NCBI RefSeq assembly: GCF_002262935.1
Contig: NZ_NPIA01000004.1
Coordinates: forward strand, 62,001-126,000
Direction: 5' to 3'
Source: Lottiidibacillus patelloidae
GTDB taxonomy: Bacteria > Bacillota > Bacilli > Bacillales > SA5d-4
Length of the DNA: 64,000 bases
The notes beneath the pieces were generated by a model. The model saw only the letters and a program-made list of their open reading frames with translations. It was not told where the DNA came from and did not search any database. Shown here piece by piece: positions 26,035 through 35,429 of this stretch. The translations under genes were made by a program, and so were the position numbers. Numbering within the stretch: the first letter of the stretch is position 1; the number at the start of each line of letters is the position of its first letter.

Positions 26035-26161
26035 GCTACCCCCAATTATTACTAAGTGAAAACATTTGTACTTACTTTGATACGAAGGTATCCTAGTATT
26101 ATTGTAAGAACGTTCAATGTTAATGATAGATTAAATAGAACTTCCAAGAGGGGGGAAGCGT

Positions 26162-27043
26162 ATGAAACTAAGAGTATCAGCTGTGCAATATCATCTCCAT
26201 ACGATACATTCCTTTGAAGAATTTGCACAACAAGTCACACATTATATAAAAACAGCGCAAGAATTTGAGGCAGATTTTGTATTATTTCCTGAGTTCTTTA
26301 CAACGCAGTTACTTTCAATAGAAAAAACACCAGGAGAGCGATTAACAATTGCTGATTTGCCCGATTTTACAAAGCAGTACAGGGACTTATTTATAAATCT
26401 AGCAACCGAAACAAACATGCACATCATCGGTGGCACTCACGTAATTCGTAAAGGTGGCAAGTTATTAAACGTTGCACATTTATTTTATCCAGATGGCAGA
26501 GTTACAGAACAGGCGAAACTGCACCTTACACCAACGGAAGTAAGCGAATGGAATATGGCACCTGGTGATGGAATAGAAGTGTTTAAAACGGATAAAGGAA
26601 CTATTGCGATGATCACTTGTTATGATATCGAGTTTCCTGAGATTGTAAGAATGGCAAAAGCGAAAGGTGCTGATGTCATCTTCTGTCCATCGTGTACCGA
26701 TGATCGTCACGGTTTTTACCGAGTTCGCTATACAAGCCATGCGAGAGCAGTGGAAAATCAAGTGTATGTCGTAAACGCTGGAACAGTAGGGTCACTTCCA
26801 ACTGTTGATTTTATGAGAGCGAATGTTGGCCAAGGCGCTGTCATCACTCCAAACGATATTCCATTCCCACCGCGCGGTATTATGGTCGAAGGAGAATTGA
26901 ACAATGACATGGTCGTAACAGCAGATCTTGATTTAGAGCTTTTATATAAAGTTCGTGAAAGTGGTTCTGTTACAACATGGCGTGATCGACGGACTGACCT
27001 TTATCCAGATTGGGAAGCAGATAAGAAAATTCCAGTTGTTTAA
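26162..27043 (+). CDS. Carbon-nitrogen hydrolase (nitrilase superfamily)
   Basis: This 293-residue cytosolic enzyme starts after GAGGGGGGAAG. It has the Glu-Lys-Cys triad of the superfamily: Glu in LFPEFFTTQ (about residue 42), Lys in QAKLHLTP (about 119) and Cys in TCYDIEFPE (about 158). Such enzymes hydrolyse amide or nitrile C-N bonds; the substrate cannot be told. The next gene, 11 bases later, is a GNAT acetyltransferase. In Bacillus subtilis YhcX these two parts are, as I recall, fused in one protein, so here the same unit is split over two genes. A 19-codon fragment related to its N-terminus lies at 38035-38091. Confidence 0.92.
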   Translation: MKLRVSAVQYHLHTIHSFEEFAQQVTHYIKTAQEFEADFVLFPEFFTTQLLSIEKTPGERLTIADLPDFTKQYRDLFINLATETNMHIIGGTHVIRKGGKLLNVAHLFYPDGRVTEQAKLHLTPTEVSEWNMAPGDGIEVFKTDKGTIAMITCYDIEFPEIVRMAKAKGADVIFCPSCTDDRHGFYRVRYTSHARAVENQVYVVNAGTVGSLPTVDFMRANVGQGAVITPNDIPFPPRGIMVEGELNNDMVVTADLDLELLYKVRESGSVTTWRDRRTDLYPDWEADKKIPVV

Positions 27044-27054
27044 GGAGGAAGTAA

Positions 27055-27717
27055 ATGTATCGAAAAGAGCTTTATGTTTTTAATGGAAATCAGCCTACTC
27101 CAGCAGTCGTGCGAAACTATGAAGAAAAAGATTTTTCCGAATTAATAAACGTACAACATGAATGTTTTCCGCCTCCCTTTCCTTCTGAATTATTGTGGAA
27201 TCGAGAGCAGCTGACAAATCATGTGACATTATTTCCAGAAGGTGCATTATGCATGGAGATTAATGGAGAAATTGTCGGTTCGATGACTGGTTTATTAGTG
27301 CAATACGATCCAGAGAATTCAGACCATACGTGGGAAGAAATAACGGATAGTGGATATATTAAAAATCATAACCCAAATGGAAATGCTCTCTATGTTGTTG
27401 ATATTAGTGTTCGACCAGCTTACCGAAAATTAGGAATCGGAAAAGTATTAATGCATTCTATGTATGATGTTGTTGTTAATAAGGGATTAGAGCGTTTACT
27501 TGGTGGTGGGAGAATGCCAGGCTACCATGTAAAAAAGGATGAAATGACAGCGCAACAATATCTTGAAGCAGTAGTAAAAGGAGAATTGAAGGACCCCGTT
27601 ATTACCTTCTTGCTTCGCTGTGGTCGTACACCAGTTACGGTTGTAGCTGATTATTTAGAGGATGAAGAGTCTTGTAATTATGGTGCTTTAATGGAATGGA
27701 AAAATCCGTTTAAGTAA
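27055..27717 (+). CDS. GNAT family N-acetyltransferase
   Basis: ATG 27055 follows TAAGGAGGAAG. The 220-residue protein has a GNAT core: a helix with a Cys/Pro-rich turn (NVQHECFPPPFP), strand pair ALCMEINGEIVGSM, then motif A YVVDISVRPAYRKLGIGKVLM (about residues 120-145), where RxxGIG binds the pyrophosphate of acetyl-CoA. The C-terminal part (GRMPGYHVKKDEMTAQQYLE and FLLRCGRTP) matches the acetyltransferase half of YhcX-like proteins. It is in an operon with the nitrilase-type hydrolase, 11 bases away, and the two probably act on the same substrate. The acceptor is unknown. Confidence 0.9.
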   Translation: MYRKELYVFNGNQPTPAVVRNYEEKDFSELINVQHECFPPPFPSELLWNREQLTNHVTLFPEGALCMEINGEIVGSMTGLLVQYDPENSDHTWEEITDSGYIKNHNPNGNALYVVDISVRPAYRKLGIGKVLMHSMYDVVVNKGLERLLGGGRMPGYHVKKDEMTAQQYLEAVVKGELKDPVITFLLRCGRTPVTVVADYLEDEESCNYGALMEWKNPFK

Positions 27718-27735
27718 GTGTCAGGCATCATTTGC
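27716..27735. repeat. REP-like element (AAGTGTCAGGCAT form)
   Basis: AAGTGTCAGGCATCATTTGC begins at the stop codon of the acetyltransferase gene. Related copies lie at 29165-29180 (reverse), 34403-34464, 35998-36019, 40201-40214 and 47066-47077. Confidence 0.55.
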
Positions 27736-27846
27736 AATGAAGAAATAGTAGATTCATAGTGGGAAATTAAATAATTCAATACTTTAGTCTTGTAAGTTTG
27801 ATATACTATCAATTGTAAGTATTTGTATATTGAATGGAGTTTTAAT

Positions 27847-29004
27847 ATGAATTTACTTTTAGATATAAAAACCATCTGTATTGCTCTTGTAATTGGGCAT
27901 CTATTTACACTCGTCCTAATAAGTGCGTATTGGCAGCAGTATGAGAAAAAAACTACATTAAAGTTCTTCTTTTATGCAAAGTTTCTTCAAGCAATTAGTT
28001 GGTTTTTAATTATGTTGCGTGGTGAAATTCCTGATTTGTTATCTATTTCCTTAGCGAACACATTTTTATTTGTCGGAACTACCCTAGAAGGTATTTCTCT
28101 CTTAATGCTACGTAGATTATTTACTAGCACTCTAAAAAAGCTATATATATATTTAACGATTATTAACATCGTTGGTTTTCAGTTGATAATATTCTTAGAT
28201 AACAGTGAAAACTTAAGGTTAGCTTTTGGATCTTTATCCCCTGCAGTTATTTTAGCGATTCCTGCTTATCAATTTATTACTAACAATAAAGCATCATTGT
28301 TAATGAAGATAATGGGATATCTCTACTTGCTTGTGATACTAACTTTAGGTTATAGAGGGATAACTGCATTAATATCGAATGATACAATTGAACTTCTTGC
28401 GCAAGGATTTAGCCAAACAACTTCTTTTTTAGCTGTTTTTCTAGTTATGATTGTTAGTAATACGGGGTTCATCTTACTGTTAAAAGAAAATGCAGACAAA
28501 GAATTGGTTAGGATGGCAAGTTATGATGATTTAACTAACGTATTAAATCGTAGGACGTTTATTACTCGAGGTCAGCAAAGCATAATGAAATGTGTTAACA
28601 ATAATAATCCGATATCTTTTATCCTTTTTGATATTGACCATTTTAAGAAAATTAATGATAAAAATGGGCATAGCATAGGAGATAAGGTGTTAATTGACAT
28701 AGTAGATCGGATTAATGGACATCTTTCATCAAACCATTTGTTTGGTAGGTATGGTGGAGACGAGTTTGCCATTCTACTTCCTGGAATGGGAGAGTCGGAA
28801 TCTACTAATTTTGCAGAAAATATTAAACAAGACATAGAGCAAGCAAATACTGATGGAGTACAATTGTCTTATACGGTTAGTTTAGGTGTACTTACAGTAA
28901 CGCCGAATAAAACTCTAAATTTAGATGAGCTATACATATCGTGCGATAAAGCACTTTATTTAGCGAAAGAGAACGGTAGAAATTGTGTTTATCGAGTTTC
29001 TTAA
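27847..29004 (+). CDS. Membrane-bound diguanylate cyclase (GGDEF)
   Basis: The ATG at 27847 has GGAG 8 bases upstream and is preferred over an in-frame TTG at 27823. The 385-residue protein has about six membrane segments in residues 1-205, then a GGDEF domain: DDLTNVLNRRTF, FDIDHFKKINDKNGH and the active-site GRYGGDEFAI. The domain makes cyclic di-GMP from two GTP. The usual inhibitory RxxD site five residues before GGDEF is absent (SSNH instead), so product inhibition may be weak. No partner gene is next to it. The membrane part has no named sensor domain that I can identify. Confidence 0.93.
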   Translation: MNLLLDIKTICIALVIGHLFTLVLISAYWQQYEKKTTLKFFFYAKFLQAISWFLIMLRGEIPDLLSISLANTFLFVGTTLEGISLLMLRRLFTSTLKKLYIYLTIINIVGFQLIIFLDNSENLRLAFGSLSPAVILAIPAYQFITNNKASLLMKIMGYLYLLVILTLGYRGITALISNDTIELLAQGFSQTTSFLAVFLVMIVSNTGFILLLKENADKELVRMASYDDLTNVLNRRTFITRGQQSIMKCVNNNNPISFILFDIDHFKKINDKNGHSIGDKVLIDIVDRINGHLSSNHLFGRYGGDEFAILLPGMGESESTNFAENIKQDIEQANTDGVQLSYTVSLGVLTVTPNKTLNLDELYISCDKALYLAKENGRNCVYRVS

Positions 29005-29123
29005 GTAAAGAGGCTTCGAAAGGAAAGAAGTCCAACCAGTCGATATGTTCTAGGATACGACGCATTGCGAAGCGGTTGATAAAATGAGATTTGTAAAAAA
29101 TAATAGGCATTTTTTTATGAGTA

Positions 29124-29156
29124 AAGATCATTTAATATAAATGGTCTTCTTTTTTG
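29124..29156 (+). terminator. Probable terminator of the diguanylate cyclase gene
   Basis: A stem AAGATCAT with ATGGTCTT (one G-T pair) around a 9-base loop is followed by CTTTTTTG. A REP-like piece (AGGTGCTTGTCACTTT) follows at 29165-29180. Confidence 0.6.
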
Positions 29157-29344
29157 TGGTTTAGAGGTGCTTGTCACTTTCCGATATATGTAAAATAAAC
29201 TGGTACATTATGGTATGATTAAAAAAACTAAGAGGCAATAGAAGCTGACAACTTTTATAATCATTCACCTTATGAAACGAAAGCAATCTATTAATCTGCA
29301 AATAAAGGGAAGCTTGAGTGTCTTATAGCGAATGGATTACTATA

Positions 29345-29615
29345 GATACGTATTGTACTGGACATATGTAATGATATATATACCTTAGAAGAAGTATGTG
29401 ACATACTGGAAATCCCAGAAAGGAATAAGGGAGCTAGTCATACGGGGTTATTAATAAAACGTTCTACAAAACCAGCACCAAGCCACGATATGTTATAGAT
29501 ATCACTACATTCTGATTACATTTTTACTTTAAAGGAAAATAAATTAATACTCTACTTCAGTTTATACAAAGGTCTGCGGAGAGAGTGGGTTTAAAACAGA
29601 GAGTAGTAGATAAAA
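29345..29615 (+). pseudogene. Decayed copy of the 142-residue gene
   Basis: The DNA matches 25219-25489 closely (ACGTATTGTACT, GAAATCCCAGAAAGGAA, AAACCAGCACCAAGCCACGA), but carries frameshifts and a TAG after GATATGTTA where the intact copy has GAG. The first 50 codons are missing. It is the right-hand half of the duplicated locus and cannot make the protein. Confidence 0.85.
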
Positions 29616-29621
29616 TTAGTT

Positions 29622-29658
29622 CTAAAAAGGAAAGCCCATAAATAATCACGGGCTTTCC
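29622..29658 (-). terminator. Terminator of the serine hydrolase gene
   Basis: GGAAAGCCC and GGGCTTTCC form a 9-bp stem around ATAAATAATCAC. On the reverse strand it is followed by CCTTTTTAG, so it terminates the hydrolase message. The same loop sequence appears fused to hydrolase DNA at 25515-25527. Confidence 0.75.
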
Positions 29659-29671
29659 CTCTTTGCATTCA

Positions 29672-30793
29672 CTACAAAATCAAATCAATCCCCTTTAATG
29701 CGATTTCTTGTGGGTTTGCGTGGTCAACGTTAGTAAGGACGACGACTCCAAACTTTTGCTCTGGAATCATTGCTACCCATGCTCTAATCCCAGGGTATCC
29801 GCCACCGTGTGAAATGATATCTAGCCCTTTATATTTAATTTGCCCCCAGCCAAGCCCATAGCCAATGTCTTTCACTTCTGCATTTGGTGGGGAAGGAATT
29901 TCAACATTTGGGTATGGTTTTTGCATCTCTTTTAAGCTATACTTCTTTAACACTAAACCATCTTCATCCATATTGGCTGCCAAATAAGTCGCCATATCAT
30001 TGGCTGTAGAATAAATAAATCCAGCTGGTGCAGCGATTCTGTTCATCGGAAAAGGAGTTTCTAACATCCCTTCATCATTTTTGATGTAATATCGACTACT
30101 ATCCTGATCATTTTCCGCGATGTCAGGTTTTAAAGTTGTGCGCGTCATGCCTATTTTTTCAAAGACGTTCTCCTGCATATGATCATACCAAGAAAGACCG
30201 CTCACTTTTTCAAACAAATCCCCAACGATGGCATACGCATCTGTGCAGTACATCCAACTTTCACCTGGTGAATAGTCTAACGTTACATTTTTAAAGTACT
30301 TCGTAATATCTTCAAATGATTGAATACTAGCGAGTGTTTCATCACTTATGCCTAACTTTTCCTGCCACTCTTTAAAATTAGGAAGCTCATTTTTATTTGG
30401 AGTGACTAGATTCGCAATTCCTATTTCGTGTGGAAAGCCTGCAGTATGAGAAAGAAGCTGGCGTACTGTTATTTTATCGCTTAACGCTTTATCGGTCGTT
30501 TGAAAGTATGGCAAGTAATCTACTAATGGTCGGTCTAACTCGATTAAGCCTTTTTCTACTAATTGCATAATCGATACTGCGGCAAAGCTTTTGGACACAC
30601 TTTGGATGCTCATAATCGTGTCAGCGGTCATTTTCTGTTTTGTTGTTAGATTTGCGTAGCCAAATCCATTGGAATAAAAAATCTCATTATGATAGACAAA
30701 GGCAACAGATGCGCCAATTAGTTTTTCTTCCTTAAGGAGCTCTTCCATGAAAGATTCAAATTGCATAATTTTTTTATCGGATTGTTTGATCAT
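29672..30793 (-). CDS. Serine hydrolase, beta-lactamase/penicillin-binding family
   Basis: This 373-residue protein has the class C beta-lactamase-like layout: SxxK motif SVSK in SIQSVSKSFAAVS (about residue 65), a YCTDAYA segment in the place of the YxN motif (about 180) and the HGGG motif near the C-terminus (ISHGGGYPG, about 340). There is no signal peptide, so it is probably cytosolic, as are many esterases or peptidases of this family. Binding site GGGGAGAGG precedes the ATG. It follows an XRE-type regulator gene by 14 bases on the same strand and is probably controlled with it. A truncated second copy lies at 25510-25717. Confidence 0.92.
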   Translation of the reverse strand: MIKQSDKKIMQFESFMEELLKEEKLIGASVAFVYHNEIFYSNGFGYANLTTKQKMTADTIMSIQSVSKSFAAVSIMQLVEKGLIELDRPLVDYLPYFQTTDKALSDKITVRQLLSHTAGFPHEIGIANLVTPNKNELPNFKEWQEKLGISDETLASIQSFEDITKYFKNVTLDYSPGESWMYCTDAYAIVGDLFEKVSGLSWYDHMQENVFEKIGMTRTTLKPDIAENDQDSSRYYIKNDEGMLETPFPMNRIAAPAGFIYSTANDMATYLAANMDEDGLVLKKYSLKEMQKPYPNVEIPSPPNAEVKDIGYGLGWGQIKYKGLDIISHGGGYPGIRAWVAMIPEQKFGVVVLTNVDHANPQEIALKGIDLIL

Positions 30794-30807
30794 TTTCCTC
30801 TCCCCTT

Positions 30808-31710
30808 TCAGTCCAATATTTTTTCTACTAATTGATTGACGATGTCTTCAGGTAAAAAAGGTGCAAGTGATGACAGTGCTGCTGGTGTTAGTTTGTCATC
30901 CTCTACATGATGTAATAGGGAGACTAATTTATCTTGTTGTAAAAACGGTGCTATGCTTGCTAATTTTTCAAGTGTTACTGTTTCTAAGCTACTTCTATCA
31001 ATTAGAAAATCTAAAACATCTTGTGACAAAAACGGTGCCAATGAGCCGATATGCGTCCACGAAATATGTGTAAGATCAATTTGTTTCATTAAATCGTTTA
31101 ACTGGTGGTGGAGAAATGGAGCAGAACTGATGAGGTCATCTAGTGTTGGTGGTGTTTCTGTCTGTTCGATTAAGTTCGCTAACATATTTTCATCAATAAA
31201 AGGGGCTAAGGAATTGATATCCTGCCAAATTACTATTCTATTTTCTAGTTTTTCAAAGATGGCTTGTATCGTGTGCTGAGCTAAGAAAGGGGCAAGTTCA
31301 ACTAAGTGTTGCATTGTAAAAGAGTTAACATCGACTTCCTCTGTCACTTTTTCAAGCATGCTAGTTTTCATAATTGGAGCGAGTGACACTAATTGACTTA
31401 CATTACTTTTTCCCTCATTTAAAACTTTAGCTGCTTCTCTAGGTTCGTCTGCAGCGATTTTTTCAACAACCGCTCCAATATTCTGCTTCGCAATATCATC
31501 TCTTCCGCCACTTAATAGTTTATCTATCGAAACATGGAATAGTTTGCTAAGCTCAACAAGTGTAGCTATGTCTGGCAGCGAGTCACCGCGTTCCCATTTT
31601 GAAACAGCTTGGTGGCTGACATGTACGTGATCTGCTAATTCAACTTGCGTCATGTCGCGTGCTTTTCTTAACCTACATATATAAGGTCCAATTAATTTCG
31701 TCTGTAGCAT
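30808..31710 (-). CDS. XRE-family regulator with helical repeat C-terminus
   Basis: Residues 8-65 form a Cro/C1-type helix-turn-helix (ICRLRKARDMTQVELADHVHVSHQAVSKW split over two helices). The remaining 235 residues are made of repeated helical units of about 26 residues, each with an LAPFL core (LVELAPFLAQ, INSLAPFIDE, IGSLAPFLSQ, LASIAPFLQQ, LSSLAPFLPE). This array probably makes a solenoid that senses a ligand or partner. It is followed by the serine hydrolase gene 14 bases downstream, so it likely regulates that gene and itself. The repeat unit is unlike a standard TPR. The DNA-binding call is firm; the ligand is unknown. Confidence 0.88.
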   Translation of the reverse strand: MLQTKLIGPYICRLRKARDMTQVELADHVHVSHQAVSKWERGDSLPDIATLVELSKLFHVSIDKLLSGGRDDIAKQNIGAVVEKIAADEPREAAKVLNEGKSNVSQLVSLAPIMKTSMLEKVTEEVDVNSFTMQHLVELAPFLAQHTIQAIFEKLENRIVIWQDINSLAPFIDENMLANLIEQTETPPTLDDLISSAPFLHHQLNDLMKQIDLTHISWTHIGSLAPFLSQDVLDFLIDRSSLETVTLEKLASIAPFLQQDKLVSLLHHVEDDKLTPAALSSLAPFLPEDIVNQLVEKILD

Positions 31711-32056
31711 TCTAACATCTCCTTCGATTTATTCGAGAACGTCCTCATAAAGTAATCTTAGCACTAAATTTTACCAACGCCTATCAACTGCTAGTTGAAT
31801 GATAATTTTGATAAACCGTGACGTGTCTTTTTCTTTTAGAGAAAAGGAATGAATAAAAATGTATAGAATAGAATATTGGAGTAATTTATATTATTTAAAA
31901 GAATACCCACAATAATCAAATCTAAATGAAAATAATTACTAAAAATAACTTAATTTCGAAAAATATTGTTTTTTCGTAAAGGTTATTCATGACGAAGACG
32001 TATTATTTTTGCATCAGTGTTTTAACATTGGTGCTTTTTTATGAGGAGGGAAAGAG
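31711..32056. other. Intergenic region with a leader hairpin
   Basis: This divergent gap must carry promoters for the XRE gene and for the gene at 32057; neither promoter stands out. A hairpin GCATCAGTG with CATTGGTGC followed by T6 (32011-32040) sits 5 bases before the ribosome binding site of the next gene. With no upstream plus-strand gene it may be an attenuator. Confidence 0.45.
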
Positions 32057-34393
32057 ATGCAAAATTTGCAAAAATGGCTGTTAAAAATTTTTCGTGTCAG
32101 CAAAGTAATTAGTCTATCAATCTGGAAATTCACCAAAATGCATATTATTCCATTAGTTATTTTATTATCTAAGCTTATTTGGAAAGGTGTACTGCAATTA
32201 TATAAATTACTTTCAAAAAAAATTATCCCATTCATTTATGCATTTTATAAGGGCTTGTCACCGCAAAATAGAAAGCGGCTAAATATTTCATTTGCCGTCG
32301 TACTAATACTTTGCCTAACAATTGCTTTTGTTTTGCCGAATTTTAATCAACATATTGGAGTTAGTAAGAGCCAAAAAGAGCTTGATAAGCTTGTTGATGT
32401 TATTGTTACAGGAAGTTGGGAGGAGCAACAGGATACAGTAAAAGAAATTTTATCTTCTGTAGGTATTACATATGCAGAAGACGATGTTCCTCAAAATAAT
32501 AATGCATTATTTGTCATTCCTCCTGAATTAACACTTCTCACTTATGATGCGAGTCTCAATACTTATGGTGGCAGGTTAACGTTGGAAGATTTAGCTTATC
32601 TTTTAAGAGATGCTGGATTTCCGTTTAAGGAAGGAGAAGACCCAGCGCTAATTATGAGAAATGGAGTAAGTGCATGGGTCAAAAAAGCCCAAGACGATCC
32701 AAAACAAGATGGAAGTATGGCCCCGTTATTTTTACAAGCAATGGCGAAAGCACAATCGCCTTCTATTAGCTTAGAAAAAGATGATTGGCAACCTCAAGAT
32801 TATCGTATGACTTATTTAGAAATTCACGTATTTTTAGGCTCTATCCTTCAAGCAGTACGAGAGGAAGAAACGAAAACTAGTATGATAGATTGGCTGATGC
32901 CTAAAGCTAATGCAGCAGATGCAGCTGGAACTTGCTCCATTGCAAAAGATTGGTTTGGAGATATTACGAAACAAGAAGCAGCAGAAATTTCCACATTTAA
33001 AATTGATTTAGTAAACTTTCTTATTTCTGAGCTAATTGGAAAAGGATTTGATAGTATTTCAAAAGAAATTGGCAAGGTTTTAACTTCGGTGGGGATTGGT
33101 CTGAAAGTATTAAAACTAGCAATGTTGTATTGGGCAATTGAAGTAAAAGTAGAAGCTGACCATGCAGAAATTCATAAGCAAGGTATAAATGAGAAAACAA
33201 AAGAAGTTGCTTACAAAGCAATTGTAGGTGTAAATGAAGAAAAATATCAACAGTATTTGAAACAGTGGAATTCGAGCCCAGTAGCTAAGGAAATTAGAGA
33301 TTGTTTTTCATTTATTGGACTCCCGATGCCGACAGATACAGGCGATATTGCTGCTGATGTAGAAAACTGGAGTGTCGAATGGGATATTGTTCATGGCGGG
33401 GGTATCCATGCCTATGTAGGAAAAAATAATGTGTTTGACTTACCAGGACAATTTCAGATGAGTGTGAAACGTGTTAGTAAGAATAAAGCAGAAGCTAATT
33501 TTCTAGTGGATATTATTGAAGAAAATAATGATCATGAAGGAAAAGAAAAAAGAAATATAGTAACTGTAAGAGCATTAGTAGAAACTAGTGCGCCTCCTGC
33601 ACTTGGCACTTTTTTAAATGGAATAAAGTTAGGTTATGGTACTCATGGTTCAGACAATCCAGTATTCGATCTTTTATCATTGACTAGTGCGATTGCTGAT
33701 GTAGTAGCAGGATGGTTCCAGGAGATGGTTGAGCCAGAAGCCTATGGTTTCACACATGTGGTTTATCATGAAGTAAACCCAGATCAGTATGCATACGAAG
33801 GTGTTGTCAGAGTAATGGAGACCGTTTATGACGAATACGATGATACTATTGAAACTGTATATTTAGTAGCGAAGGGTAACATTCGAGCTGAATATAGTGT
33901 TGGTACACAACATGGTCATTTTTGGAACGTTTCAGGTTTTGCCAGTAGTGAAGCAAAATATTCATTTCAATATGGTGAAGAATATGAAAATGGTTGTGTT
34001 GGTGGAACGGTTCTAATAAATTCTCAGTCAAGTCATTCCGGAGATGCAAGTGCACAAATGAATATGAGAGGTAAATTGACTATTAGAGGATCGAAGGAGG
34101 AAGGCTATACGTCAGAGCTTAATTTGAGCGGAGATAATAGTCAAATAATTATTAGTAGAGGTACTAGTACTGAGGTTAGAATTGCCCAAGGATGCGATTA
34201 TGTTAGGTCCTCTAATTGGAGTGACGATGTTGAATATGACACTATGTATAGTGCCTATTTTCCGAATCTATATAGCTTACAAATGCCAGCGGATGGCGTA
34301 TTTCCAAAACAAATTAAAGGAAGCCATCAAGTTGTAGATGGAAACAAAGTTACAATTTGGAGCTGGGTTCTTGCAAGGGTAGATAAAAAGTAA
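32057..34393 (+). CDS. Large membrane-anchored protein of unknown function
   Basis: ATG 32057 follows GAGGAGGGAAAG, giving 778 residues. The basic N-terminus has a hydrophobic stretch near residues 28-47, then one clear membrane helix at about 76-94 (ISFAVVLILCLTIAFVLP), so most of the protein (about 680 residues) is probably outside the cell. A segment KANAADAAGTC near residue 290 and Cys residues elsewhere (CFSF, GCVGG, GCDY) could form disulfides. The C-terminal 350 residues are beta-rich (repeated Y-F-V strands and SGDNSQIIISRG). No family is recognised. A smaller membrane gene follows after a REP-like hairpin. Confidence 0.8.
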   Translation: MQNLQKWLLKIFRVSKVISLSIWKFTKMHIIPLVILLSKLIWKGVLQLYKLLSKKIIPFIYAFYKGLSPQNRKRLNISFAVVLILCLTIAFVLPNFNQHIGVSKSQKELDKLVDVIVTGSWEEQQDTVKEILSSVGITYAEDDVPQNNNALFVIPPELTLLTYDASLNTYGGRLTLEDLAYLLRDAGFPFKEGEDPALIMRNGVSAWVKKAQDDPKQDGSMAPLFLQAMAKAQSPSISLEKDDWQPQDYRMTYLEIHVFLGSILQAVREEETKTSMIDWLMPKANAADAAGTCSIAKDWFGDITKQEAAEISTFKIDLVNFLISELIGKGFDSISKEIGKVLTSVGIGLKVLKLAMLYWAIEVKVEADHAEIHKQGINEKTKEVAYKAIVGVNEEKYQQYLKQWNSSPVAKEIRDCFSFIGLPMPTDTGDIAADVENWSVEWDIVHGGGIHAYVGKNNVFDLPGQFQMSVKRVSKNKAEANFLVDIIEENNDHEGKEKRNIVTVRALVETSAPPALGTFLNGIKLGYGTHGSDNPVFDLLSLTSAIADVVAGWFQEMVEPEAYGFTHVVYHEVNPDQYAYEGVVRVMETVYDEYDDTIETVYLVAKGNIRAEYSVGTQHGHFWNVSGFASSEAKYSFQYGEEYENGCVGGTVLINSQSSHSGDASAQMNMRGKLTIRGSKEEGYTSELNLSGDNSQIIISRGTSTEVRIAQGCDYVRSSNWSDDVEYDTMYSAYFPNLYSLQMPADGVFPKQIKGSHQVVDGNKVTIWSWVLARVDKK

Positions 34394-34402
34394 AAACTTT
34401 GT

Positions 34403-34464
34403 AGGTGCCTGTCACTTCTCGGTTTTTGTCGATTAATGACAAACTTCGGAGGTGACAGGCACCT
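34403..34464. repeat. REP-like palindrome, full copy
   Basis: AGGTGCCTGTCAC (34403-34415) and GTGACAGGCACCT (34452-34464) are a perfect 13-bp inverted repeat. The inner part adds TTTGTC and GACAAA arms, so the whole unit folds as one long hairpin. An extra partial AGGCACCTATTTTAG follows. It may also end transcription of the gene before it. Confidence 0.75.
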
Positions 34465-34567
34465 ATTTTAGGCACCTATTTTAGAAAAAAATGGTATATT
34501 GTGGTATAATAAAAATAAAACCGATTAAAAATGGATATGCATAGAATTGGTGAAAACGGGGTAAAAA

Positions 34568-35323
34568 ATGAGTGCTAATCGAGAAATTACAGAAGAAAAA
34601 GACGAAAAAATTACACAGCTAGAAAGACAATTAATAGAATTAAAAGAAGCGCAACAGCAAATTGCTGCAACTATTGCAGTAGAACAAAGCGCAAGATCGT
34701 TTTCTCCACTAAAAGGAATATTTAATCTCTTCTTAAAAGTCCGTAAAATAAAACTTATTTTGGTCATGCTTGTTTTTTTAGTCATCACTTCAGTAGGATA
34801 TTGGATAATTGCCGGCAATACCTTCAAACAAGAGTCTGTCAGGTTCGTTGAACATGTGCAAGAGCTATCGACATTGGCAACAGCTCAAGCTTATACGAAA
34901 GCGGTTATACATGAAGAAGATTATAAGAATTTATGGAGCATAAATCTCCCTGGAACAAAGCGGGAACTGCTATTGATTGTACCTGCGACTGTTCTTGCTG
35001 GAGTTGATTTGCAAGGTATTACTTCAGAGGACATGGTTATAAATGAAGAAACAAAAGAAATAGATATTACCCTTCCTCATGCAGTACTAATTCAGGAACC
35101 ATCGTTACAAATGGATAAAGTACAAACCTATGTTAATGGTGGGATTTTCCGTGGTGATATTAAATGGGATGAGGGGTTTGACTTGGCAGCTAAGGCACAA
35201 GAGCAAAGTCGTCAAGATGCTATCTCTGGTGGTTTACTAGATAATGCAGAAAAAAATGCAGAAAAAGCGTTAAAGGAATTTTTTAAGAACATTGGATATA
35301 AGGTAAATATCACGTTTAACTAG
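34568..35323 (+). CDS. DUF4230-like membrane protein with N-terminal coiled coil
   Basis: This 251-residue protein begins with a charged coiled coil (EKDEKITQLERQLIELKEAQQQ, residues about 10-35), then one membrane helix (LILVMLVFLVITSVGYWII, about 60-80). The rest should be outside the cell and resembles DUF4230: ELSTLATAQAYTKAVI, LLLIVPATVLAGVDL and a late ALKEFFKNIGYKVNI. The start ATG has a weak binding site (GGGGTAAAA). Function is unknown. It lies between two other envelope-related genes but is probably transcribed separately, because of the REP-like hairpin before it. Confidence 0.8.
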   Translation: MSANREITEEKDEKITQLERQLIELKEAQQQIAATIAVEQSARSFSPLKGIFNLFLKVRKIKLILVMLVFLVITSVGYWIIAGNTFKQESVRFVEHVQELSTLATAQAYTKAVIHEEDYKNLWSINLPGTKRELLLIVPATVLAGVDLQGITSEDMVINEETKEIDITLPHAVLIQEPSLQMDKVQTYVNGGIFRGDIKWDEGFDLAAKAQEQSRQDAISGGLLDNAEKNAEKALKEFFKNIGYKVNITFN

Positions 35324-35429
35324 TGGGACAGCCTGTCGATTCAACTTGGACAGGCCCGTACTGTAATTTTCTGGGGAAGATGATAGTTTTGGTTTGTGTA
35401 ACTATTCTACTAATCATTGGAGTGATATC

